From assembly GCA_001780895.1 (NCBI GenBank), contig MFJJ01000031.1, positions 1-27,104 of the forward strand: DNA of 27,104 nucleotides, given 5' to 3'. The notes under the pieces were generated by a model. It searched no databases and was not told where the DNA came from. It saw only the letters and a list, made by a program, of their open reading frames with translations. Origin of the DNA: Candidatus Gottesmanbacteria bacterium RIFCSPHIGHO2_01_FULL_46_14 (lineage in GTDB: Bacteria; Patescibacteriota; Microgenomatia; UBA10105; UBA927). Below, piece after piece: positions 21,412 to 27,104 of the stretch. Each line of letters opens with the position of its first letter. Position 1 is the stretch's first letter. A program made the translations under genes and the position numbers.

Positions 21412-21739
21412 TATAAAAGTTCACTTAGAGGAAGAACGGGTTGGGATCGATAATCGAATTTCTCAGTTGTCGCAGCAGGATCCATTCTCCGATCCCGACC
21501 GGGTCAATGATAACGCGGCAAGTGATCATGAGGCGTCTGAGGAATCGAGTCACGATCGGTTTGCCGCAATGGTAGAAGAGCTACGGGAAAAACGCGTTGC
21601 GATAGATGGAGCGCTCTCGCGCATAGCAAGCGGCACGTACGGATTTTGTACCAACTGCGGGCAAATGATCGATACAGATCGGCTGGCGATACTTCCGACG
21701 GCGACGCTATGTTTAGACTGTGAGAGAAAGAAAAAGTAG
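21380..21739 (+). CDS. DksA/TraR-family C4 zinc-finger protein
   Basis: 119 residues. A long N-terminal coiled-coil helix pair (about residues 8-80) is followed by the C4 zinc finger CTNCGQMIDTDRLAILPTATLCLDC, with ligands C90, C93, C111 and C114. GxYGxCxxCGxxIxxxRLxxxPxxxxCxxC is the DksA/TraR signature. DksA proteins reach into the RNA polymerase secondary channel. The coiled-coil tip DxxDxA is not obvious, so a role as a general stress regulator is uncertain. AGGAGG at 21369-21374 is one of the few strong ribosome binding sites in the window and fixes ATG 21380 even though it lies inside lgt. Confidence 0.88.
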   Translation: MGGFPSGVLRDIKVHLEEERVGIDNRISQLSQQDPFSDPDRVNDNAASDHEASEESSHDRFAAMVEELREKRVAIDGALSRIASGTYGFCTNCGQMIDTDRLAILPTATLCLDCERKKK

Positions 21740-22486
21740 ATGAACATCCCCATTCTCTATGAAGACGATATACTTATCGTCATCAATAAGCCTCCTGGTC
21801 TGGTCGTCAACCGTGCCCAGTCAGTCAAAGGGGAGACAGTCCAGGATTGGGTGGAAGAGCGCTTGCCGCTCTTGTCATCCCGGCCTCCGAGCCGGGATCC
21901 AGTCAAAGAAAAACATGGATTCCGGGTCAAGCCCGGAATGACAAATACAGAGGAAGACTTTTACGATCGAGCGGGGATTGTGCATCGGATTGATAAAGAA
22001 ACGTCGGGGATTCTTCTCATTGCTAAAACCCGGGAAGCGTTTATTGAACTCCAAAGACAATTTAAACAACGGGAAGTAAAAAAGATATATCTGGCTTTGG
22101 TACATGGCAAACTCGTGCCGGACCAAGGGGAGATTCGCGCGCCGGTCGGGAGACTGCCTTGGAATCAGCAGAGATTTGGCGTTGTTCCTGAAGGCAAGGA
22201 AGCAGTCACAAAGTATAAAGTCACGAAAACATGGGACGAGATGAGTCTTGTTGAGCTATATCCAGAGACCGGACGAACCCATCAGATCCGTGTGCATCTC
22301 AAATATATTAATCATCCTATCATTGGTGATTACCTGTACGCCGGACGCAAAACTGCACGCGACGATCGGAAATGGGCGCCTCGCGTCATGCTCCATGCCT
22401 GGAAGATCGCGTTTTCTCATCCAACGAGCGGTGAGACACTTGCAATCGAGGCTCCGATTCCGGATGATATAAAGAGTGTCTCCTAG
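21740..22486 (+). CDS. RluA-family 23S rRNA/tRNA pseudouridine synthase with inserted repeat
   Basis: 248 residues. The catalytic motif is RAGIVHRIDKETSGILLIAKT with Asp85; the KxxLALVHGK strand and the end GRTHQIRVHLKYINHPIIGD-Y are standard for the RluA group (RluA/RluD-like, without an S4 domain). It isomerises specific uridines in rRNA or tRNA; the target cannot be named. Residues about 45-68 come from the 69-bp palindromic element, between the start of the core fold (VQDWVEERLP) and the catalytic strand. The ATG follows the upstream TAG with no gap, and the GTG of the antiporter gene lies 11 bp before its stop. Confidence 0.93.
   Translation: MNIPILYEDDILIVINKPPGLVVNRAQSVKGETVQDWVEERLPLLSSRPPSRDPVKEKHGFRVKPGMTNTEEDFYDRAGIVHRIDKETSGILLIAKTREAFIELQRQFKQREVKKIYLALVHGKLVPDQGEIRAPVGRLPWNQQRFGVVPEGKEAVTKYKVTKTWDEMSLVELYPETGRTHQIRVHLKYINHPIIGDYLYAGRKTARDDRKWAPRVMLHAWKIAFSHPTSGETLAIEAPIPDDIKSVS
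21874..21942 (+). repeat. 69-bp double-hairpin palindromic element, copy 3 (inside the RluA-type gene)
   Basis: Arms are ATCCCGGC/GCCGGGAT and ATTCCGGG/CCCGGAAT, with an A-rich linker close to that of copy 1. The first base is the third position of a codon, so the element is read in a different phase from copy 1, giving SSRPPSRDP and later FRVKPGMT. All three host genes keep an open frame. Confidence 0.9.
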
Positions 22487-24203
22487 TCTTTCACTCATCA
22501 CGACGCTTCTTTTGGTTTTTGCGACCGCAATCGTCGGCGGTTTGATTGCTAAAACGTTCAAACAATCTCCAATCGTCGGTTATATCCTTGGTGGATGTAT
22601 AGTAGGCGCTTTGGGGATCGCGCGTACCAATCATGATGTAGTAGAAATGATTGCCAATATTGGCGTCACACTTCTTTTATTTACCTTGGGAGTTGAGTTT
22701 TCATTCCATCGCTTGCGCGCCATACTACGCACTATCGCGTGGGCAACAACCGCACAAATCGTTTTTTCTCTTCTTATTTTTCTCATCGTTCTCATGTTTA
22801 TGGGTTTTTCCCTGCTGCCGGCATTATTTATTGCAGCTGCAGGAGCGCTCTCATCAACAGCGGTTGTCGTTAAAGTGCTTTCAGAGCGGGGTGAACTCGA
22901 TACAATTCCAGGGGAAGTAACGGTTGCGTGGCTTGTGGTGCAGGATTTAGCAGTTATTCCTCTCATGGTCATTTTGCCCACGTTTGCAGCGCTTTCAACG
23001 AGCACCTCAGGGATGCTTATGGGAAGTTTTGGGCTCATTGTTTTATCCCTAGGAAAAGCTGTTTTGCTATTGGGAATAGTTGTTGCATTAGGGAGAGTCG
23101 GGATTGCGCGCGCATTATCTTTTGTAGCCAAGTCCGGGAGCCGGGAACTATTTTTGCTTGCTACAGTGGGAGTCGTATGTATTGCAGCTACGACAACTTA
23201 TGTGTTGGGTCTTTCAGCTCCTTTGGGTGCCTTTATCGCGGGATTACTTATCGCAGATACATCTCAAAATCATGCCGTGTTTGCAGAAATTCGGCCGCTC
23301 CGCGATCTATTTGCGACTGTATTTTTTGTCACTATAGGCATGGTTCTTCCGATTCCCTTACTTCTTGCCAACTGGCCGATGATCGCAGGGCTCATAGGTA
23401 TTGTGATGTTTGTAAAGTGGTTTGTTGTCATGGGCCTCATGCGATACCTGGGGTATCATCCCAAAAGCGCATTTTTAGTGGCTCTGGCGCTTACGCAAAT
23501 GAGTGAGTTTGGATTTATATTATCTACTGAAGGCGTGCGGATCGGTGCGCTTTCCCAGATGCATGCAGCCATTCTCGGAGCCATAACCTTTGGCACCATA
23601 CTCGTGGGTACGCCGTTGTTTTCCCGTGGGCACGATCTCTACGCGTTGTTTACTCGCACGATTGGCAATGCCATTCCAAGGTTTTTTGCCACAAAAGAAG
23701 AAGAATTTTTAGGAAAACCAAGCTATCCCATTGAACATCACGTTGTGATTTGTGGGTATGGAAGGGTCGGCAAATATGTAGGGAGAGCGCTTCTCATGGC
23801 AAAGATTCCTTTTTTAGTCGTTGACTACAATACTGCAACAGTAGCCAGTCTCAAAGAGCAGGGGATACCGGTGGTGTTTGGCGATCCGGCGGATAAAGAC
23901 GTGTTGGACTACGCACAGGTGGATCTCGCGCGGGCAATCGTTATCGCCATTCCGGATCGGCATACCCAAGAACTCATCATCGGTCACGTGTTGACCTTAA
24001 ACAAAAATATCAAAATCATCTGCCGTACGCACCACGAAGAAGATCAGCCGTATCTCAAATCATTGGGCGTCCATACCGTCATTCAGCCGGAGTTTGAAGC
24101 TGCAATATCTATCGCCGAGCGGTTACTCGGGGAGTATGGAGTAGAAGAAGAAGGAATTGCAGGCAAAGTCTCGAGACTCAAGATCGAACACGGGATGGGG
24201 TGA
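22476..24203 (+). CDS. KefB-type cation:proton antiporter with RCK/TrkA-N domain (CPA2)
   Basis: 575 residues. About 12-13 membrane helices (to about residue 390) carry the CPA2 family features: GGLIAKTFKQSPIVGYILGGCIVG, ALSSTAVVVKVLSE, and GAFIAGLLIADTSQNHAVFAEIRPLRDLFATVFFVTIGM. The C-terminal RCK_N domain begins HHVVICGYGRVGKYVGRALL near residue 420 (Rossmann GxGxxG), followed by FGDPADKDVLDYAQVDLARAIVIAIPD. It exchanges K+ or Na+ for protons under nucleotide control. The start is GTG 22476, inside the end of the rluA-type gene. The 3' end, encoding GKVSRLKIEHGMG, recurs as a diverged remnant at 25350-25391. Confidence 0.93.
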   Translation: MSPSLSLITTLLLVFATAIVGGLIAKTFKQSPIVGYILGGCIVGALGIARTNHDVVEMIANIGVTLLLFTLGVEFSFHRLRAILRTIAWATTAQIVFSLLIFLIVLMFMGFSLLPALFIAAAGALSSTAVVVKVLSERGELDTIPGEVTVAWLVVQDLAVIPLMVILPTFAALSTSTSGMLMGSFGLIVLSLGKAVLLLGIVVALGRVGIARALSFVAKSGSRELFLLATVGVVCIAATTTYVLGLSAPLGAFIAGLLIADTSQNHAVFAEIRPLRDLFATVFFVTIGMVLPIPLLLANWPMIAGLIGIVMFVKWFVVMGLMRYLGYHPKSAFLVALALTQMSEFGFILSTEGVRIGALSQMHAAILGAITFGTILVGTPLFSRGHDLYALFTRTIGNAIPRFFATKEEEFLGKPSYPIEHHVVICGYGRVGKYVGRALLMAKIPFLVVDYNTATVASLKEQGIPVVFGDPADKDVLDYAQVDLARAIVIAIPDRHTQELIIGHVLTLNKNIKIICRTHHEEDQPYLKSLGVHTVIQPEFEAAISIAERLLGEYGVEEEGIAGKVSRLKIEHGMG

Positions 24204-24206
24204 AAA

Positions 24207-24243
24207 GTATTACTTGACAAAAATGTAATACAAATGATAAAGT
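24207..24243 (+). promoter_or_regulatory. promoter and palindromic operator of AbrB-PIN pair 1
   Basis: A perfect inverted repeat GTATTAC (24207-24213) / GTAATAC (24225-24231) encloses the consensus -35 TTGACA (24214-24219). TAAAGT (24238-24243, 18-bp spacer) is a possible -10. The ATG is 8 bp after it, so the transcript should be leaderless. An AbrB-type antitoxin dimer would bind such a symmetric site. Confidence 0.7.
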
Positions 24244-24251
24244 AATAATAT

Positions 24252-24500
24252 ATGGTATATCCTACGACGATTACGCAAAAATGGCAGATGACGATTCCAA
24301 GGGCAGTGCGTAAGGCTATCGGTTTGAAACACCCCGGCAGGGTGATGCTGACGGTCGAACCCCAACGGAAAGCCTTCCGGATCGATCAACCACTGTCTAT
24401 CCTAGAACTTGCCGGTGCATTTACCCCAAAGGATAAACGGAAGATTATCAATGCGGTGAAAGCCAGGGATCTTCTGGAAATCTCCTATGAGCGCGCCTAA
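24252..24500 (+). CDS. vapB: AbrB/SpoVT-type antitoxin (VapB), pair 1
   Basis: 82 residues. The swapped-hairpin AbrB motif is TTITQKWQMTIPRAVRKAIGLKHPGRVMLTVEPQRKAFRI (x-x-I-x-x-K-x-Q-V-T-I-P-x-x-x-R-x-x-L-G-L). The C-terminal part LSILELAGAFTPKDKRKIINAVKARDLLEI should mask the PIN toxin. It overlaps the toxin gene by 14 bp. The gene follows the antiporter by 48 bp and has its own palindromic promoter. Confidence 0.88.
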   Translation: MVYPTTITQKWQMTIPRAVRKAIGLKHPGRVMLTVEPQRKAFRIDQPLSILELAGAFTPKDKRKIINAVKARDLLEISYERA

Positions 24501-24942
24501 GCGGGCGGCATACGTCCTCGTTGATGCCAATGTGTTCCTGCGTATTTTTGTTAGGGAGAATGAAACAATGTTTGCAGATTGTCATTCTTTCTTTCAGGCA
24601 ATAAAGAGCGGAAGTATTGACGCGTACATTCCCACAGTAATTGCTGCTGAAGTTTCATTCGTCTTGTCATCGCATTACAAGCTTTCGAAACCCGCAATTT
24701 TACAAGCTCTTGAGAGTATGGGAGCCTCCTCAGGCTTAAAGATTCTTGACGATTTACAAATGTCATTGGGGATTGCGTTGTACAAAAGCCATACCGTCAA
24801 GCTTATTGATTGTCTCCTTGCTTCATCCAAGCGCATTCAGGAAGGAAACGCAGTTATTCTTTCCTACGACCGCGATTTTGACAAACTCGGCATCCGTCGC
24901 CTGGAGCCGCGTGATATTCTTAAGAGGTCACCGTTTCATTAA
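24487..24942 (+). CDS. vapC: PIN-domain toxin (VapC), pair 1
   Basis: 151 residues. PIN features: LVDANVFLRIFVRENE with the first Asp, TVIAAEVSFVLSSHY with the Glu, LIDCLLASSKRI with the third acidic residue, and AVILSYDRDFDKLGIRRLEP at the end (the S/T-x-D-x-D-F strand). A metal-dependent RNase is expected. The start lies inside the antitoxin gene, as in other vapBC pairs. The 3' end overlaps a small minus-strand gene by 4 bp. Confidence 0.88.
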   Translation: MSAPKRAAYVLVDANVFLRIFVRENETMFADCHSFFQAIKSGSIDAYIPTVIAAEVSFVLSSHYKLSKPAILQALESMGASSGLKILDDLQMSLGIALYKSHTVKLIDCLLASSKRIQEGNAVILSYDRDFDKLGIRRLEPRDILKRSPFH

Positions 24943-25163
24943 GCAGAAAACGAAAAACCGAGAACTTCTATTCGATGACCTTCACTCGTTTGGGGTGTCC
25001 TTCCGCCGAATTTTTTAAACCCTTCTGTGGTCATGGCTCCTGGGATAACCGTTATGGATTCGCGTGGTTGTCGTTCAGGATTTGTAATTGCGGCTGATTG
25101 GCACCCTTCCTTAGCTGCAAAGTTGGCGACCACATGATCGTCGTACAATACATGACAGTCCAT
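24939..25163 (-). CDS. small unknown protein, 74 residues
   Basis: The frame encodes MDCHVLYDDHVVANFAAKEGCQSAAITNPERQPRESITVIPGAMTTEGFKKFGGRTPQTSEGHRIEVLGF and ends SFSA. I know no family. It is the second short gene on the minus strand behind a promoter that is repeated at 26655-26683; the first short gene ends 12 bp upstream. Cys/His residues are few. Support is positional only. Confidence 0.45.
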   Translation of the reverse strand: MDCHVLYDDHVVANFAAKEGCQSAAITNPERQPRESITVIPGAMTTEGFKKFGGRTPQTSEGHRIEVLGFSFSA

Positions 25164-25175
25164 TGGCGCTTCTTT

Positions 25176-25286
25176 TTATCCATACCCTTCACGACGTCGA
25201 GCGTATACACAACCGTATTTTTTGCACACCGTTTCGATAATATTTGATGCTTGTTGTTGCACCGCCATTCCGCCAGTACTTGCCAT
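25176..25286 (-). CDS. small unknown peptide, 36 residues
   Basis: MASTGGMAVQQQASNIIETV followed by CKKYGCVYARRREGYG. It has a strong ribosome binding site (AAAGGAGG, eight to nine bases before the ATG) and a promoter of the repeated type 26 bp further up. This is unusual here, where most genes lack Shine-Dalgarno sites, so real translation is likely. A predicted amphipathic helix (VQQQASNIIETVCKKYG) and a basic tail are all that can be said. Confidence 0.55.
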   Translation of the reverse strand: MASTGGMAVQQQASNIIETVCKKYGCVYARRREGYG

Positions 25287-25311
25287 AGTTTGTGGCCTCC
25301 TTTAATCTGGG

Positions 25312-25340
25312 AGTGTACCTCTCTCTCTCGATAAAGTCAG
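25312..25340 (-). promoter_or_regulatory. repeated promoter, copy 1 (small genes of islet 1)
   Basis: On the minus strand CTGACT (25340-25335), a 17-bp spacer containing a GA-repeat (GAGAGAGAGAGG), and TACACT (25317-25312). The block of about 50 bp around it is nearly the same as that at 26652-26706. The strong ribosome binding site follows it. Confidence 0.65.
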
Positions 25341-25349
25341 TGGGAACAG

Positions 25350-25391
25350 GGTAAAATCTCGCGTCTCAAAATCGAGCACGGAATGGGGTAA
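25350..25391 (+). pseudogene. remnant of a kefB-type gene 3' end
   Basis: The frame reads GKISRLKIEHGMG then TAA. The antiporter at 24162-24203 ends GKVSRLKIEHGMG with TGA. By my count 34 of 42 bases agree; except for one V/I exchange, every coding difference is synonymous. The frame is closed by a stop 18 codons upstream of the remnant's end. The changes show that this is an old coding copy, not a recent chance repeat. It marks the border between two TA islets. Confidence 0.85.
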
Positions 25392-25417
25392 ACTTCATGG
25401 GCATATTGTATCGGATA

Positions 25418-25459
25418 TTGACATACGTTTATATATGTGTTATACATAATTTATTATGT
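25418..25459 (+). promoter_or_regulatory. promoter and palindromic operator of AbrB-PIN pair 2
   Basis: TTGACA (25418-25423), a 17-bp spacer, and TATACA (25441-25446). A perfect inverted repeat ACATAAT-TT-ATTATGT (25444-25459) overlaps the -10 and contains the start codon ATG 25456. The message would be leaderless, and antitoxin binding would cover both promoter and start. Confidence 0.7.
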
Positions 25460-25740
25460 TATACCCTCGGGTGCAGATTATATCGGTGAAAGGACAGGTG
25501 GTGTTGCCGGCGGAGGCGCGGACGGCACTCGGTATGACACCCGGAAAAGCGGTGACGGTGATACCAGACCTTGCCCGTAAGCAGGTGGTGATTGTACCGC
25601 TTGGCCAAGAGAATCCCGTAGAGCGGGGGTACGGCATTTTGGCCGGAAAGGTTCCATCGTTAACCCGGCAACTTATGAAAGAAAAAATCCGTGAAGCGGC
25701 GTTTGAAAAGAAAAAATATGGCATTGTACGTTCTGGATAG
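25456..25740 (+). CDS. vapB: AbrB/SpoVT-type antitoxin (VapB), pair 2
   Basis: 94 residues starting MLYPRVQIISVKGQVVLPAEARTALGMTPGKAVTVIPDLARKQVVIVPL, the AbrB fold (K-G-Q-V-x-x-P-x-x-x-R-x-x-L-G-x-x-P-G). The C-terminus (NPVERGYGILAGKVPSLTRQLMKEKIREAAFEKKK) is the toxin-binding arm. It is not closely similar to pair 1. The toxin start lies 23 bp inside its end. Confidence 0.9.
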   Translation: MLYPRVQIISVKGQVVLPAEARTALGMTPGKAVTVIPDLARKQVVIVPLGQENPVERGYGILAGKVPSLTRQLMKEKIREAAFEKKKYGIVRSG

Positions 25741-26125
25741 TTTTGCGCTGCTTGCATTTTTGCAAAAAGAGTCGGGGAGCGGACGCGTGAATGATCTCCT
25801 TGAGAAAGCGCGGAAAAAACAGGCGACGGTTCTCTTTTCAGAAATCAGCTTGGGAGAAGTGTATTATATTCTCATTCGTGCGTTAGGGTTAGAAGAAGCC
25901 AACGTGATGCTCGCCCATATCCTCGCATTACCCATGACGATGACACCAGTTGTTCGCGACAGCGTGCTCATGGCGGCGCAGTACAAAGCACGCGGCGCCA
26001 TTTCGTACGCGGATTGCTTTGTAGTGGCGCTTGCTGTGGCAGAGCACGCAACCGTTGTGACCGGGGACCGGGAATTTACCGCGTTTGAAAAAGACGTGGA
26101 TATTCTATGGATTGATGCTCCATAA
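25718..26125 (+). CDS. vapC: PIN-domain toxin (VapC), pair 2
   Basis: 135 residues from MALYVLDSFALLAFLQKESGSGRV. Acidic PIN residues: Asp7 (VLDSFALLAF), Glu in FSEISLGEVYYIL, Asp in SYADCFVVALA, and Asp in VVTGDREFTAFEKDVDILWI. A GTG at 25691 would extend it nine basic residues; the family normally starts M-x-x-x-x-L-D-S/T. A strong intrinsic terminator follows six bases after its stop. Confidence 0.9.
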   Translation: MALYVLDSFALLAFLQKESGSGRVNDLLEKARKKQATVLFSEISLGEVYYILIRALGLEEANVMLAHILALPMTMTPVVRDSVLMAAQYKARGAISYADCFVVALAVAEHATVVTGDREFTAFEKDVDILWIDAP

Positions 26126-26130
26126 TCATG

Positions 26131-26171
26131 CCAATTTACTCCCGACCGGAGGGAAATTGGCAAGTTTTTTT
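26131..26171 (+). terminator. intrinsic terminator after TA pair 2
   Basis: CCAATTT pairs with AAATTGG, with CTCC/GGAG inside and a five-base loop; TTTTTTT follows after CAAG. It directly follows the pair 2 toxin gene. The next 200 bp (to 26375) hold no gene I can support. Confidence 0.85.
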
Positions 26172-26375
26172 GCTTGAATGGGGTTGGAGTATTTTGAACC
26201 AACGGCCGTGGGGCGAATATACTACATCAGCTTCACTATCGTCAGAGGATCTGCAGGTGTCGTACCCGCCCGCAACCCGCCAAAACTATGCGATTGTTGT
26301 GTTGTTGGGTAGCATCTGCGGGCAGGTCTGACCCACTCCGGGAGTGTCGAAGATTTGGGATAAACATTTTACGTA

Positions 26376-26633
26376 TTACCCTTGAGGCACGTCTATCACG
26401 ACGACGCCGCCTTCACGTACAGAACCACTAAAATAGATGCATCCAACCTCTCCACGCCTCTTTTCTATGGCTTCCGCCAACGCGCCGAGACCTGGTGATA
26501 TTACTTCAGCGACCTCTGCCTCCCCAGGAGTGAAACCTAGGTTTTCTACTAAAGTACTCGCATCCGCGTGTAAGGTTGTCTGGATTGCTGCTCCATCTTG
26601 GCTACCTTGGCCTGGGTTTGTATCTATGCTCAT
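26376..26633 (-). CDS. small unknown protein, 85 residues
   Basis: It starts MSIDTNPGQGSQDGAAIQTT, continues LHADASTLVENLGFTPGEAEVAEVISPGLGALAEAIEKRRGEVGC, and ends IYFSGSVREGGVVVIDVPQG. GAGGAG is placed about six bases before the ATG, and the repeated GA-spacer promoter lies upstream. An acidic helix and a short beta end are suggested. I recognise no family. By position it is the counterpart of the 36- and 74-residue proteins in islet 1, without obvious sequence similarity. Confidence 0.55.
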   Translation of the reverse strand: MSIDTNPGQGSQDGAAIQTTLHADASTLVENLGFTPGEAEVAEVISPGLGALAEAIEKRRGEVGCIYFSGSVREGGVVVIDVPQG

Positions 26634-26654
26634 AGATATCTCCTCTTGACTAGG

Positions 26655-26683
26655 AGTGTACCTCTCTCTCTCAATAAAGTCAA
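26655..26683 (-). promoter_or_regulatory. repeated promoter, copy 2 (small gene of islet 2)
   Basis: TTGACT (26683-26678), a 17-bp spacer with the same GA-repeat, and TACACT (26660-26655). It matches copy 1 across the core and extends to a shared CAGGGTAAAATC, which is tandemly repeated here (26694-26717 region). Confidence 0.68.
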
Positions 26684-26757
26684 TGGTTGATACAGGGTAA
26701 AATCAGGGTAAAATCTGTTGCAGTGTCAAATTAGTTATGATCCCAGGGATCGAGAGA

Positions 26758-26793
26758 TTGACAACAATAACGCGGCCGCGTTATTCTTGTCAA
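26758..26793. promoter_or_regulatory. 36-bp near-perfect palindrome with embedded promoter
   Basis: The inner 20 bp AATAACGCGGCCGCGTTATT is self-complementary. TTGACAA and TTGTCAA flank it, with one unpaired C on each side. TTGACA (26758-26763) and TATTCT (26782-26787) at an 18-bp spacing form a promoter wholly inside the palindrome, so it is probably an operator. GGAGGAG and the ATG of the next gene follow directly. Confidence 0.7.
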
Positions 26794-26807
26794 TGGAGGA
26801 GAGAAGC

Positions 26808-27104
26808 ATGAGAAGGCGAACGAATGTAGTCAAGGCAGAACGATCTTCAAACTTCACCCGCCCAGGAAAGATCAAGAAACGGCGGCCAAAAAAGTCGGCG
26901 TTTGCCCGGATCGATTGGGAGAAGGCAGTTGCACTGTTTCATGAGCCGCCGAAGCAGGAAAAAGAGTCGGGAACATACCCGTCCACTAAGGAGATCCTTT
27001 CGTTTCTTGCGGGAGTCGGTGTCATTGGACTCATTCTTGCCTTTCCACCCGCTATCGGCGGCGTTGCTGCATTTATCCGTTTAGGGAGGCGTGACTACAG
27101 CGGC
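26808..27104 (+). CDS. N-terminal part of an unknown membrane protein (runs off the window)
   Basis: The frame is open for 99 codons to the window edge. The start MRRRTNVVKAERSSNFTRPG is very basic, followed by KIKKRRPKKSAFARIDWEKAVALFHEPPKQ. A membrane segment is EILSFLAGVGVIGLILAFPPAIGG, then a short loop and AAFIRLGRRDYSG. A strong ribosome binding site (GGAGGAG, seven bases before the ATG) and the preceding palindromic promoter support expression. The family is not recognisable from this part; a positive-inside, single- or multi-span inner-membrane protein is likely. Confidence 0.75.
   Translation, partial: MRRRTNVVKAERSSNFTRPGKIKKRRPKKSAFARIDWEKAVALFHEPPKQEKESGTYPSTKEILSFLAGVGVIGLILAFPPAIGGVAAFIRLGRRDYSG

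Noticed and set aside
26205..26290. Possible degenerate tRNA (GGGCG ... CGCCC pairing and a T-arm-like stretch)
   Set aside because: No consistent D arm, anticodon arm or TTCRA loop could be formed on either strand.
26128..26331. 67-residue ORF after the second PIN toxin
   Set aside because: It starts inside a strong intrinsic terminator, has no ribosome binding site and no protein-like pattern.
24204..26750. Integrated phage or transposon
   Set aside because: No integrase, transposase or structural gene; the gene-end duplication is reported instead without naming a mechanism.

Overview
The window looks like a chromosomal segment of a Patescibacteria / Candidate Phyla Radiation bacterium, probably Microgenomates-like. 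This is an inference from the gene set: genes are tightly packed and mostly lack Shine-Dalgarno sites, the run rpsF-ssb-rpsR is not followed by rplI (bL9), there is a 23S-intervening-sequence-type four-helix-bundle gene, a signal-peptide protein resembling DUF5666 proteins, and several small AbrB/Phd-PIN toxin-antitoxin pairs. No rRNA, CRISPR array, transposase or phage gene is visible.

Layout. 1-916: the end of a SHOCT-domain protein and an AT-rich methyltransferase. 972-5563: an information/quality-control run on + (ychF, rpsF, ssb, rpsR, a ctpA-type S41 protease, an htrA protease). 5568-6294: a Phd/VapC pair. 6260-7738 (-): rpmE, a four-helix-bundle gene and a release factor 1 lacking its N-terminal domain. 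7825-8100: a small unknown protein. 8097-13763 (-): a five-gene operon (unknown 403-aa protein, DUF917 protein, M29-like metalloprotein, hisS, EamA transporter) behind a T-box leader. 13752-15963 (-): a three-gene envelope/peptidase operon with 4-bp overlaps. 16039-18026: an MBL hydrolase and dnaB. 18072-18476: a TrpR/YerC-like regulator flanked by two copies of a 28-bp palindrome. 18559-18644: tRNA-Leu(CAA). 18827-20590: a divergent membrane protein / MFS transporter pair. 20593-24203: lgt, a DksA/TraR zinc finger, an rluA-type synthase and a KefB-type antiporter, overlapping or abutting. 24204-26750: two consecutive islets of the same plan (AbrB-PIN pair on +, short genes on - from a repeated promoter). 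26808-end: the start of a membrane protein behind a 36-bp palindrome.

The strongest finding is the T-box leader at 13471-13729 (-). The canonical seven-base antiterminator bulge UGGGACC is flanked by both helices, and the 3' strand of the antiterminator is also the 5' arm of a long intrinsic terminator. The discriminator-contacting base predicts a tRNA with C73, which in bacteria points to tRNA-His. hisS is the fourth gene of the operon. The other members therefore form a candidate histidine-starvation response, and the first gene belongs to no family I recognise.

Three further structures are unusual. First, a 69-bp double-hairpin element sits in frame inside ychF, a pepP-like gene and an rluA-type gene, with compensatory base changes in its stems; it is read in three different ways. 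Second, the last codons of the kefB gene recur 1.2 kb downstream as a remnant with almost only synonymous changes, so the TA islets look as if they were inserted at the gene's 3' end. Third, several promoters place the -10 box only 6-9 nt from the start codon, suggesting leaderless mRNAs, often with a perfect palindrome across the promoter.
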